Shown piece by piece: positions 55,765 to 64,000 of a stretch of DNA of 64,000 bases. The DNA is from Suillus spraguei. Lineage: Eukaryota > Basidiomycota > Agaricomycetes > Boletales > Suillaceae. The DNA lies in contig JABCPU010000300.1 in NCBI GenBank assembly GCA_016800925.1, forward strand, positions 1-64,000, given 5' to 3'. Made by a program: the position numbers and the translations under genes. Position 1 is the stretch's first letter. The number at the start of each line of letters is the position of its first letter. The notes below the pieces were generated by a model, which saw only the letters and a list, made by a program, of their open reading frames with translations, was not told the origin of the DNA and searched no databases.

Positions 55765-57150
55765 ATTTTTCTGAGTCACGAGTGCAGAATCATGAGTGCC
55801 AAACCCTGAAATTGTGGACTACCGGATTTTAGGATTCAGGGTTCAGCACTAAAAATGTGTGGGTCAAAGTCTTTTTATTGCCTCACATTGATTCACACAT
55901 TTTGAGTGCCAAACCCTGGACCACGGCACTGGCACTCGGACTCAGGACTTGAGACTCATAACAATGTGAAATATATTATCCACATATTTTAAGTGCCGAA
56001 CCCCGAACCCCAGCACCCGGCACTTGGGACTCAGGACTTAGAACAATGTGAGGTAATAGAAACATATTGATCCACACATTTTAAGTGCCGAACCCGAACC
56101 CTGGCACCTGGCACCCGGGACTTGGGACTCATAACAATGTGAAAGATATTGATCCACATAGTTTAAGTGCTGAACCCCCAAACCCCAAACCCGGCACTCA
56201 GGACTCGGGACTCAGAACAATGTGAGGCAATACAAAGATATTGATTCACACATTTGAGTGCCAAACCCCAAACCCCGGCACCTGGCACCCGGCACTCAGG
56301 ACTTGGGACACATAACAATGTGAACAATATCGATCCACATATTTTAAGTACCAAACCCCGAACTCCGGCACCCAGGACTTAGAACAATGTGAGGCAATAC
56401 AAAGATATTGATTCACACATGTTGAGTGCCAAACCCCGAACTCCAGCACCCAGCACTCGGGAATCGAGACTCGGGACTCATAACAATGTGAAAGATATTG
56501 ATCCACATATTTTAAGTACTGACCCCTGAACCCTGGCACCCGGGACTTAGAACAATGTGAGGCAATACCAAGATATTGATTACACATGTTGAGTGCCAAA
56601 CCCCGAACTCTGGCACCTGGCACTTGGGACTCGGGAGTTGGGACTCATAATGTGAAAGACATTGATCCACATATTGTAAGTGCTGAACCCTGAACCCCAG
56701 CACCCGGCACTTGCGACTCGGGACTCAGAACCATGTGAGGCGATAGACACATATTGATCCACACATTCTAAGTGCTGAACCCTGAACTCTGAACTCTGGT
56801 AGTCCACTATTTTGGGGTTTGGTACTTGGGATTCTGCACTTGAGATTGAATCAAATGTTAGGCAATAAAATGACTTTAATCCACACATTTTTGGTAGATA
56901 TCTTTTCATCTCAAATCTCAAATATCGAGTGCCGAACCCTGAATCCTGAAATATGGTAGTCCACAATTTCTGGGTTCAGTAGTTGGGACTCAGAAAAATG
57001 TCAGGCAACAACAAAACTTTGATCCACACATTTTTGGTAGATATTTTTTTTGTCTTAAATCTCGAGTTTCTAGTTTCGAGACTCTGCACCTGGCACCTGG
57101 CACCTGGCACTCAGCACTCGGCACTTGGCACTAGATGACTTGACACATGG
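55765..57150. repeat. minisatellite with a dimeric (about 170-bp) higher-order unit
   Basis: About a dozen degenerate units are built from a GC-rich part made of short words (GGCACC, GGCACTC, GGACTTGGGACTC, CCAAACCCCGAACCC) and an AT-rich part (ACAATGTGA... TATTGATCCACACATTTTAAGTG). Two unit types alternate: ACAATGTGAAA-type at about 55961, 56134, 56315, 56482 and 56647, and ACAATGTGAGGCAATA-type at about 56043, 56217, 56384, 56551 and 56730. The dimer period is thus about 165-181 bp. The array becomes more degenerate after 56800. Confidence 0.85.
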
Positions 57151-57269
57151 ACTTTAAATTTTCACCTTGTGTGTTGTGTTTTGGGTGTCCAGGTATCCAG
57201 AATTCAGAAAATATCTAGTGTGAATCTCCAGTTTTGAGTTCCAGTTTTCAGGACTTGGCATTCGGATCT

Positions 57270-57600
57270 TCTTGTAAGCCTGGGAAAAGCTCATTGGGCT
57301 ATACTAAATCTGCCTGACTTAGATACCAAGCTAGAACATCCCCCTGGAACTATGGTTTACATTTCTGGCAAGGTTCTGGAGCATGGGGTCCCTGAGTGGG
57401 GTGATGAAGAGAGGATTGTGATTGCCCACTTTGTCAAAGATAAAGTTCATGATAAGCAGGGTATTCCTAGGCCAAAGTTTACAATGAACTGGGAGTTTCT
57501 CAATAAAGTGAGGGCAGGTAAGGGAGGAAAACCTGTTCGTAGAAAGAAGGGCAGAAAGAATGGTAGGGTTGGGGATCCAGGGGAGTCTAGATGCAGTTAG
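57270..57600 (+). pseudogene. C-terminal fragment resembling a 2OG-Fe(II) dioxygenase (possibly TET/JBP-type)
   Basis: An open stretch ends with stop at 57598-57600. Its core reads PPGTMVYISGKVLEHGVPEW, then DEERIVIAHFVKDKVHD. In double-stranded beta-helix dioxygenases the distal Fe ligand His (here in EHGV) and the 2-oxoglutarate-binding Arg (here in ERIVIAHF) have this spacing. A basic tail follows (RRKKGRKNGR). Only the C-terminal part is present; upstream is minisatellite. Lineage-specific TET/JBP genes in agaricomycetes are known to be associated with KDZ transposons, and KDZ pieces start 115 bp downstream, which favours TET/JBP. The assignment is inference from short motifs. Confidence 0.45.
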
Positions 57601-57714
57601 ATAGTTGGCACACTGATTAGGAGAGGGAATTTCTGTATTTGATTAAATTGATTCATAAATTGAAGTGCATTTTATATATTTAAATTTGTGTTATCATTAC
57701 TTGGTTGAAACATC

Positions 57715-58876
57715 ATGTCAGGCTACAAAAAACACTGTCTCAAGGCTGTTTCTTATTCTTTCAAAGACAGAGGTAGCTTGTCCCAAAAAAAAGACTTAGA
57801 TGTGGGCTATGTTGCCTACAAATCAGCCAGAGGCAAAAGGGGAAAGCCCTCATGGGTCAAATCTTGTGCAGATCCACTGTATGAAACACTTGCAGAGCCT
57901 TCCTCTGCCAGCCCAATAAAATGAATGAAAGAGAGCAATATAGAGTTTCCGAACAAAGAAGGATATCATGGGGAAAGTTTGGGTGACTTTATTATGGAAG
58001 CAGATGCTGCTCAACAACCAAGAAGAACAAAGGTACATCTAGAAGTTCCTCCTTACCTGAGAACTGCCTTCTCAATCATGATATAGACACAAAACGACTT
58101 CATAGCAGAGTATTTTGCTTATCGAGATGCCTATCTGGACATCATCCTAGATATGGAAAAATTCAATCATGCTGGGACCTGCAAAACATGTCAAACTGCT
58201 GAGGCCACATTCAATTGTGTAACTTGTGCTGGTGATCATGGCTGTTGTCGTCCTTGTCTGATCAGATCACATCATCCATTGCCTTTCCACAAAATCTAAT
58301 TGTGGAATGATGTATGCTTCCAAGATGTAACTCTGGCAGACTAAGGATTTATATGGTACTTGGGCCATGGGGGAGAGCCTTGCCCTCGGTATGGGGCTGC
58401 AAATGTTTATGGGCATTTGGATGAAAGAATGGAAGAAGCTACAGATGATACAGGGGCTGACCCCTTGGCTTACAATATCACCCCTATGACTGTTGTACAT
58501 TTATCTGGGGTGTTCACACACAATATGTCATGGTGTCATTGCCCTGGTTTTGATCCCCAGCACCTGCAGCTCCTAAGAGCAGGACTATTTCCTGCCAGCT
58601 CCACACAGCCCAGGACTGTTTTCACCTTCAAAGTACTGGATTATTTTCTCATTGATGCCTTGGAATGCAAGACTTCGGCCAGGAGCTTCTTTGAGAAGCT
58701 CACACAGCTGACAAATAATGCATTTCCGGATACTGTTCCAGTGAGTGAGAATATATGCTTGTAGTTTAGTCAGGATACCAACAACATCTGTAGGATCAAT
58801 ATCTTGAACTCATGAGAGTATCTCGCCTATGGCAGGACTTGAAGAACTGTAAATGGTTTGGATTTTGACATGATAT
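57715..58876 (+). pseudogene. KDZ transposase with CxC2 cysteine cluster, N-terminal part, broken
   Basis: KDZ elements are cut-and-paste transposons common in agaricomycetes. From ATG 57715 the first frame reads KARGKRGK-like basic protein to a stop at about 57922. A cysteine cluster follows: GTCKTCQTAEATFNCVTCAG, GCCRPCLIRSHHPLPFHKI (Cys-x2-Cys pairs and HHPLPFH, typical of the CxC2 module). Then come GHGGEPCP, VVHLSGVFTHNMSWCHC, LLRAGLFPASSTQPRTVFTF, CKTSARSFFEKLTQLTNN and a piece like RVSRLWQDLKNCKW just before a solo LTR. Stops occur at several CpG-less sites; the copy is decayed and its catalytic core is mostly missing. Confidence 0.8.
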
Positions 58877-59761
58877 TGTTAGCGACCTAGCTGGGCACTA
58901 AGGAACTTGAGTGGTGTCTGCGATGGGCGCTCTATAAAGAGTGGCGGCCCATGTGTATTGGTCGCCTAGCGCGGAGTGCACTAGTTGGGTCGGGTTGGAG
59001 GTAGGCGCGATGCGCTGTCTCACAACCTCATCTCAGCGATGGGTTCTATGATGACGAATAGACTTAGAAGTGATGAGCTTCTAAGAAGTCGAAGTATAGA
59101 CAATAAGCTTATCGAAGCTTATTGAAAGGAAGTTCAGGGTTGAAGATCAAGTAGATTCAAGTGAAAGAAGTACAAAGGCTATCTGCATGTATTTATATGT
59201 GAGATTGAAGTGGAGCGCGAATACGTAAGTATCGCTAGATTAAGTATGAAGTCAGATAGCCAATAGGAAGACACATGCTCATAGATAAGTCAGAGGCATA
59301 TGAACCAATGAATGCACGCATGTGCAAAAGGGAGTCATAGGTGCGGAGCCGAAGGTATAAAAGGTATGAGCCAATGAGGCAACACACGAGTCATAGGTAA
59401 ATGCAAAGGAAAAGATAAAAGGAAATACAACACCAGACGTAGTCCTTGAGCCAACAAGTTGTTTGTGTGAACTTGGGGGTAGCGCATGTTGAAGCGCAGA
59501 AGAAGGCGTCAAACACGACAAAGGCGTTTGAGGCATGAGAAGCACAAGGAGTGCGAAGAGTGTGCATGAGCGTGGAGAGTACCGGAAGAGTGCGCGTTTA
59601 GCGACGATGGAGGAGGCGAGCATAGGCAAGGTAGGGAGTGACAACAGCAAGCCAGATGAGGTAGCAGAGGATGAGGATGGAGGCCTTGTCGGGACGAGAG
59701 TAGATGGCAATGCATAGGAGGAAAAATGATAGTAGGGGCGCAAGAAGGTGTTCTTGTAACA
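58877..59761. mobile_element. solo LTR (885 bp) inserted in the KDZ remnant
   Basis: The block starts TGTTAGCGACC and ends CTTGTAACA (TGTTA...TAACA ends). It is flanked by a perfect 5-bp duplication GATAT at 58872-58876 and 59762-59766. Its CpG content is normal while both flanks are CpG-poor. KDZ-like sequence continues on both sides. There is no internal coding region, so it fits a solo LTR left by LTR-LTR recombination. It is unlike the other LTR families in this window apart from the terminal TGTTA. Confidence 0.85.
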
Positions 59762-60084
59762 GATATGGATTTGGGCCCTGGCCCAGGAGATCTTTCTATC
59801 TTCTGCCCTTCATAACCACAGCCAGGAATCAACATGCCTCTTTCTTGGGAAGAGAAGTATGAAAGGCAAGTTGACATAAAGCGCATTCTGGCTCCTATTG
59901 TTCAACAATTTTAACTTTTGCTTACAGGTGGCTTGTCATGAAGAGATTTGTGGTAGATGGAAACTTTACTGCACATCACATGAATATGAGACAGCCTGAA
60001 CTAGACATCTACCTCTTGGATGGTTTAGGTTATATAGTCACAGAGAGAGAATATCAAGCTTCATTTGCTCAATATACAAACTGA
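59762..60084 (+). pseudogene. KDZ transposase, fragment downstream of the solo LTR
   Basis: It resumes with a segment like GDLSIFCPS and INMPLSWEEKYER in broken frames, a possible intron ending TTGCTTACAG at about 59928, then WLVMKRFVVDGNFTAHHMNM and LDIYLLDGLGYIVTEREYQ. The VDGNF...H stretch matches the start of the KDZ catalytic domain, whose first acidic residue lies in (L/V)DGNF. A stop follows at 60082-60084, and the rest of the transposase was not found downstream. Confidence 0.75.
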
Positions 60085-61500
60085 GGATGTTATCTCACTA
60101 CAGCTACTTTTATATTGATAGTGCAAACTTTATTTTCAGTACTTTCTTGGTTCCATTTATAGTGTATAGTTTCAATACTAGCTTCATCATGGGTCACAGG
60201 ATTCCCAATAAGTAGCTGTACTAATAGTGTCTGATCAATTGTTATAATAGTTGTTTGTGCTGAAATCTCCACACCAGCCATAAACCTTGCCCCAAACCCT
60301 GCGTGTCCTTCAGCAAATCTATGTACAAGCATCAGTAAACTATATTTTAATTTCCAGCACTCACAGTGCAAGCACTAGCTGTGACAGTTCTCCCCAGCAT
60401 CAGGAAAAAACCCCTTTTCATATTGAGTATAATTTGAGCAAATCATATCAAATATAGAAAATTATATACTGTTTTCTTGAATGTGCACAAAAAATACTCA
60501 ATGTTTGTAAATATTAGTCAATGTGCCCAAATTTGAAGGTATTGGAGAAAATTTTCGGATACAGGATACTATATCATTAAACTACCTTATGTATGTCATG
60601 AGAGGCTGGCCTTTCTTGCCTCCTTGTGCCATTTGATTTTGGTGTTCCAACTATTTGCAACAAGTCTATACTAATCCTGGCCTCTAGTGGGATTCATCAG
60701 ACTTCTCTCACAAACAAAACAGTCTGCTGGTGAGCATGACATTCAGCAAATGCCATAGATCAGTTTCTTTGACATTCCATTGGAGGTCCAGGCTTGCTAA
60801 CATTGGTCATGTACCTTCCCTTTTTTGGTGTCCAGATTCCCTTACAATTTCCCCTCCTTTGTGCCTTGTATCCATTGTTTAGCCCACTCCTGTTGTTCAG
60901 GCCATTTGAGCTGTTGCTTATGCCTTTGCCTCTGCTGTTAGCAGTGATGACCTTCAAGGAGGATTGCAAGGGCCCACAAGGATTGCTATTACAATCCTTG
61001 TGATTGTCCTTGTCCTTGTTAGGCTTGACATAATGTACTACTAGTGGTGGTCCACCATTCCAATCCACAGCTTTACAGCTGGATGCTGTGCTTCATCACT
61101 ATCCCACCAGAAGAGTGCAGGCATAGGAGCACTCCTGATATCGTGTCAGCATGTCCAGTGTGCAATCACAGCTAGGAATGCTACAGCAAGTGTACTGTCA
61201 GCTGTTGGCCAATGGAGATAGTGAGTTTTTGTTTTTTGTAGCAGTTCTATTAGCATTTGCTTACCTTGAATGAATTGCAGATGTCAGACATGGCCAGCAT
61301 TGTCATCAGTGGCCCAAGTGAACCTGCTGCTGCTAATGGGGATAGTGATGTGCCAGCCTGGCTTGGCCTGAAAGCCCTGGCTTTGGCCTGGCCTGGGGTG
61401 GCTTGGGCTTTTGAAAATGCCAAGCTAAGCTGTGAGCCAAAGTCAGGCTAAAGCCATGGCTCAGCTTGGGCCTAACCACAGCTTTTAGAACCAAATAGAT
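60085..61500. other. CpG-poor repeat debris, no gene assigned
   Basis: A 93-codon minus ORF (60090-60371) and a 102-codon minus ORF (60760-61068, Asn/Gly/Lys-rich with NNRSGLNNGYKAQRRG) read as possible protein fragments but match nothing I recognise. At about 61357-61420 a run of TGGCCTGGC-like words forms a small simple repeat. Confidence 0.4.
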
Positions 61501-61519
61501 TAGTATTCACTATATTACA

Positions 61520-62560
61520 CTATTTACCGGATCTCATCCACTGAATTGATATCAGTGTCATCCCTGTCATCCAAGATCTGTTCATCACAAGCCTCATCAT
61601 CATTGCCATCTGCAACCTCACCAGTCTCCACATCATTATTGAAGTCATCAGTTTCAACCTCTGTGAGAGATGACGGACCAGGCTCATGGAATAAAAGATC
61701 ATGATGTAGGAGACATTCAACATATTGTAACACTTTGACAATATCACCTTTGAGCTAATTATGCCACTTACTGATTGTAATGCCTCCTTGCAAGAAGGTT
61801 CATTCACTTGAGACTGATGCAGTCATGATTGACAGACAATCCCTGGCAAGTAATGCCTAGACTGGATACCTCTGGGAATAAATCTAAATGAAAATGATGA
61901 TCAATGATTGACATTTGATCTAATGACAGCTACTTACCCCCCACCATTGTGTGGTGCTTATTCCAGCTGGTGGAGCCGCCTCAATAGTCTCAATGTAACC
62001 CAAAAACTTGGCCCTCCATGGTTTTAATGGGTCAGTGATGGATTCATCTGCATCTGCCTCGCTATTGTCTTCAGACTTGCTCTGAACTTGTCAGATCAGT
62101 TTATTGAGGCCGCCAACTTTGCTTCTGATATTCATGAGCTGTGATGATGAAACATTTCAATTCAACTCATAATAGTGTACTTCAAACTTGAGGGTTGTTA
62201 GGATAAGAAAGCAAAATGAATGATGTACCACTTTCTCTGCACATGCAAACACATCATTGAGCAAATGTGATGGCCAATGCTTTTTGAAGTATGTCATTTT
62301 TGCTGTCGGGTCCAGTACTACACTTGCAAATGTCAGAGTAGGCTGAAACAAAAACATGTAATGATGAACACATAGTAATTATATAAGCTGGGGTGTCTGC
62401 CATCCTCTCATAGTACTTGTCTAACTTATTTGCTGCTGCCTTGAGTGCAACAGTGAATTAACTATATTTAAATCTTTCCACTCATGATGTCCATGATCTG
62501 TGAAGAGTCTCCAGTACTGGAATAGCAAGATGGAGAGTTGATCTGTGATCTCAAGAGAAG
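61520..62560 (-). pseudogene. hAT-family transposase relic (C-terminal half)
   Basis: On the minus strand, in order, are ALKAAANKLDKYYERM and DTPAYIIT (about 62455-62375), TLTFASVVLDPTAKMTYFKK and HWPSHLL (about 62342-62255), GISTTQWWG (about 61960), and the dimerisation-domain piece RYPVWALLARDCLSIMTASV followed by a stop and KGDIVKVLQYVECLL (about 61870-61720). This is the usual order of the C-terminal half of hAT transposases, ending in the hAT dimerisation domain. Frames are broken by stops. No terminal inverted repeats or 8-bp duplications were located. Confidence 0.7.
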
Positions 62561-62639
62561 GCTTGCTGAGCAATATCAGCATACTAGAGGATTAGGTTAG
62601 GCCAATGATCAAAACCCAATTTCACTGAACATACTGAAA

Positions 62640-63181
62640 GGAGGTGTAATGAACATATTGGCGCTGGCCTCGAAACCCTAACTTTTAGCACTCGTCTCAC
62701 GTCTATAGGAGTTTCCACTCGTCCAAAGGCTGTCTTACTTGTTTAGCATTGCCAGCGGCATCTCACGCTTACCGCACACTGTACCAATTGCCGCACCACA
62801 TTCCACATACCAATGTCCTTCCATGTCCTTGCCGCATCCGCATAGCTCCATTTGGTGCATAGTTTGTTTTATGTTCGTTATCACTGATTCCATGGCAAGT
62901 CTTATTACATGTCGCCTTGTGCCGCAGCTGCCTTGCGCTATGTTTACATATGGCGGTTACTGTACTCGAGCGCTACTGATTTCACCTAATGCATCCCGAG
63001 TACATACAATTTAGGATATAAGCACCGCATACCCCACACCTGATTGGTACCTCATTTTCACCATACTATAGGTCAGGATTAGTGTCTAGCTCTGGATCTA
63101 CCCAGTAGTAGACTTAGTCTTTAAAGTTCTTTACTGCTCGTTAATCGATTTTGCTCATTCACCATTACCGCTGGCATACTG
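62640..63181. other. CpG-containing block, possible LTR or insertion, no gene
   Basis: CpG reappears abruptly at about 62660 in otherwise CpG-poor sequence. The block includes a TATA-like GGATATAAGC near 63015 and a candidate start TGTAATGAACAT near 62646. A 91-codon ORF (62739-63014) has no recognisable motif. It may be a truncated LTR of another family lying next to the gypsy copy that starts at 63182. Confidence 0.3.
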
Positions 63182-63654
63182 TGTTACAATCGTACGTCCC
63201 CTATTCATTTTCCTATCTCATTTACCATGTATATTACATAACATGACTCTGACTCATATGCTCAACGCATCTGTACTATAGTTGCCTTCCTTCTTTGGAT
63301 ACGTACTTATGTTCCCACGTCTCTCTTGGTCTGTGCGCACATATTGGCCTATTTAAGCACAGTGTACTTGTAGTAGATTCCTTACTTTAATCTTACTGGG
63401 TTTTACCTGGAATCTCCTTCGCTTAGGTCTCCAACCTAAGTCGTCCTGAATCATCTCTAAGTCTAAGCACTCCTTAGCCTTAGTCTTTATTCTCGCGGAT
63501 ACCTCTTAGATCTGTCTTTGAGGCTGAACCCTTGATCGTACTTGGAACGCGTTCCTAGTACTTTCCCTTGTTCTCTTTTGAACATTGTAAGAACTCCCAG
63601 CAGACCGTCTGTGTATTTTCACTGTCGCTGGTGACGCCACCCCAGTTCGTAACA
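63182..63654 (+). repeat. 5' LTR of the third gypsy copy
   Basis: 473 bp, closely similar to 48134-48605 and 55274-55741 with scattered substitutions (for example CGTACGTCCCC near the start). Confidence 0.93.
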
Positions 63655-63834
63655 AAAGATTAAAGTCCCTCTTGATCGACGACTATCCAGTCTTCGACCC
63701 TTAACCCTGATCGCTTAAATCAGGAGACTAGCGTACGCGTACGCTGAGCAGATTATCCAGAAAAGCCCTAACGGACAGCAAGACAGCGCGTGTAGGCACC
63801 GAGAAAGTATAACTCACCAGAAGAATCATCAACC

Positions 63835-64000
63835 ATGTCGACCAAAGAATTCGAATACAAGATTGGTCAACCGATTGGTTTTGATGGAGATCGTGATAAC
63901 TCTCGCGAGTTTATCCAGTCGTGCAACTTGCACTTTGACATCAATGAAAAGCTTTACACCACCGACAAGCAGAAGATCATCTACATAACATCCTTCATGA
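63835..64000 (+). CDS. Gag, 5' partial (third gypsy copy)
   Basis: ATG at 63835 opens a frame MSTKEFEYKIGQPIGFDGD that is one Ser shorter than, and otherwise nearly identical to, Gag at 48804. It is open to the window end at ITSFM. Confidence 0.9.
   Translation, partial: MSTKEFEYKIGQPIGFDGDRDNSREFIQSCNLHFDINEKLYTTDKQKIIYITSFM

Larger units (their letters stand above)
63182..64000 (+). mobile_element. third copy of the 7.6-kb gypsy family, 5' end only (runs off the window)
   Basis: A 473-bp LTR (63182-63654, TGTTAC...GTAACA) is followed by the same leader and the start of gag. The palindrome AGCGTACGCGTACGCT lies at 63730-63745. No break is seen in the visible part, but the element continues beyond position 64000. 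Confidence 0.9.

Noticed and set aside
55765..57150. CRISPR-like or telomeric array
   Set aside because: Units are degenerate and contiguous without unique spacers, the genome is eukaryotic, and the CCCTGAACC-like words are not a clean telomere repeat.
59279..59886. 154- and 125-codon minus-strand ORFs in the solo LTR region
   Set aside because: Ser/Pro/Leu-rich, no motif, and lying inside a block with LTR ends and a perfect target duplication.

Overview
The window looks like a nuclear chromosome segment of a basidiomycete fungus, most likely a mushroom-forming agaricomycete. The evidence is many introns of about 47-60 nt with GT(A/G)(A/C)GT donors and CTRAY-like branch sites, together with lineage-typical families: DUF6533 membrane proteins, C2-TPR-CHAT proteins, a polyporopepsin-like A1 peptidase, an IML2/TTC39 protein, an RTA1-like protein, and remnants of a KDZ transposase with its CxC2 cysteine cluster. 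No bacterial-style operons are present. Gene models were built by hand from splice signals and reading frame, without homology searches.

Layout. 0-2.7 kb: a doubtful short ORF and a tandem array of tRNA-Ser/Leu-like units. 2.7-11.6 kb: two tandem five-exon C2-TPR-CHAT genes on the minus strand, the second frameshifted near its end. 11.9-17.3 kb: a young Ty3/gypsy chromovirus with LTRs identical apart from a 1-nt indel and a perfect 5-bp target duplication. 17.7-19.5 kb: a protein kinase gene and a tRNA-Val(AAC). 21-25.2 kb: two tandem DUF6533 genes, one of which has lost its core exons. 26.3-31.6 kb: two well-resolved intron-rich genes, IML2/TTC39-like (14 exons, 711 aa) and RTA1-like (11 exons, 304 aa). 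34-41.3 kb: an aspartic peptidase pseudogene split by a 5.6-kb tyrosine-recombinase (DIRS/Ngaro-type) retrotransposon with split direct repeats. 42.3-44.6 kb: an S9 prolyl-oligopeptidase-like gene with a single 1-nt frame break.

From about 45 kb to the end the window is a nested transposon graveyard. It holds a CpG-depleted gypsy relic whose LTR contains an internal inversion, a 7.6-kb relative with 97%-similar LTRs (my estimate) and an extra zinc-knuckle ORF after the integrase, a dimeric minisatellite, a fragment resembling a 2OG-Fe(II) dioxygenase next to KDZ transposase pieces, a solo LTR with a perfect target duplication inside the KDZ copy, a hAT relic, and the 5' end of a third copy of the 7.6-kb family running off the window. 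Older layers are strongly CpG-poor and young insertions are CpG-rich, which suggests methylation-driven C-to-T decay. The host genes are unrelated single genes; the only shared theme is local duplication (CHAT pair, DUF6533 pair) and repeated transposon insertion.
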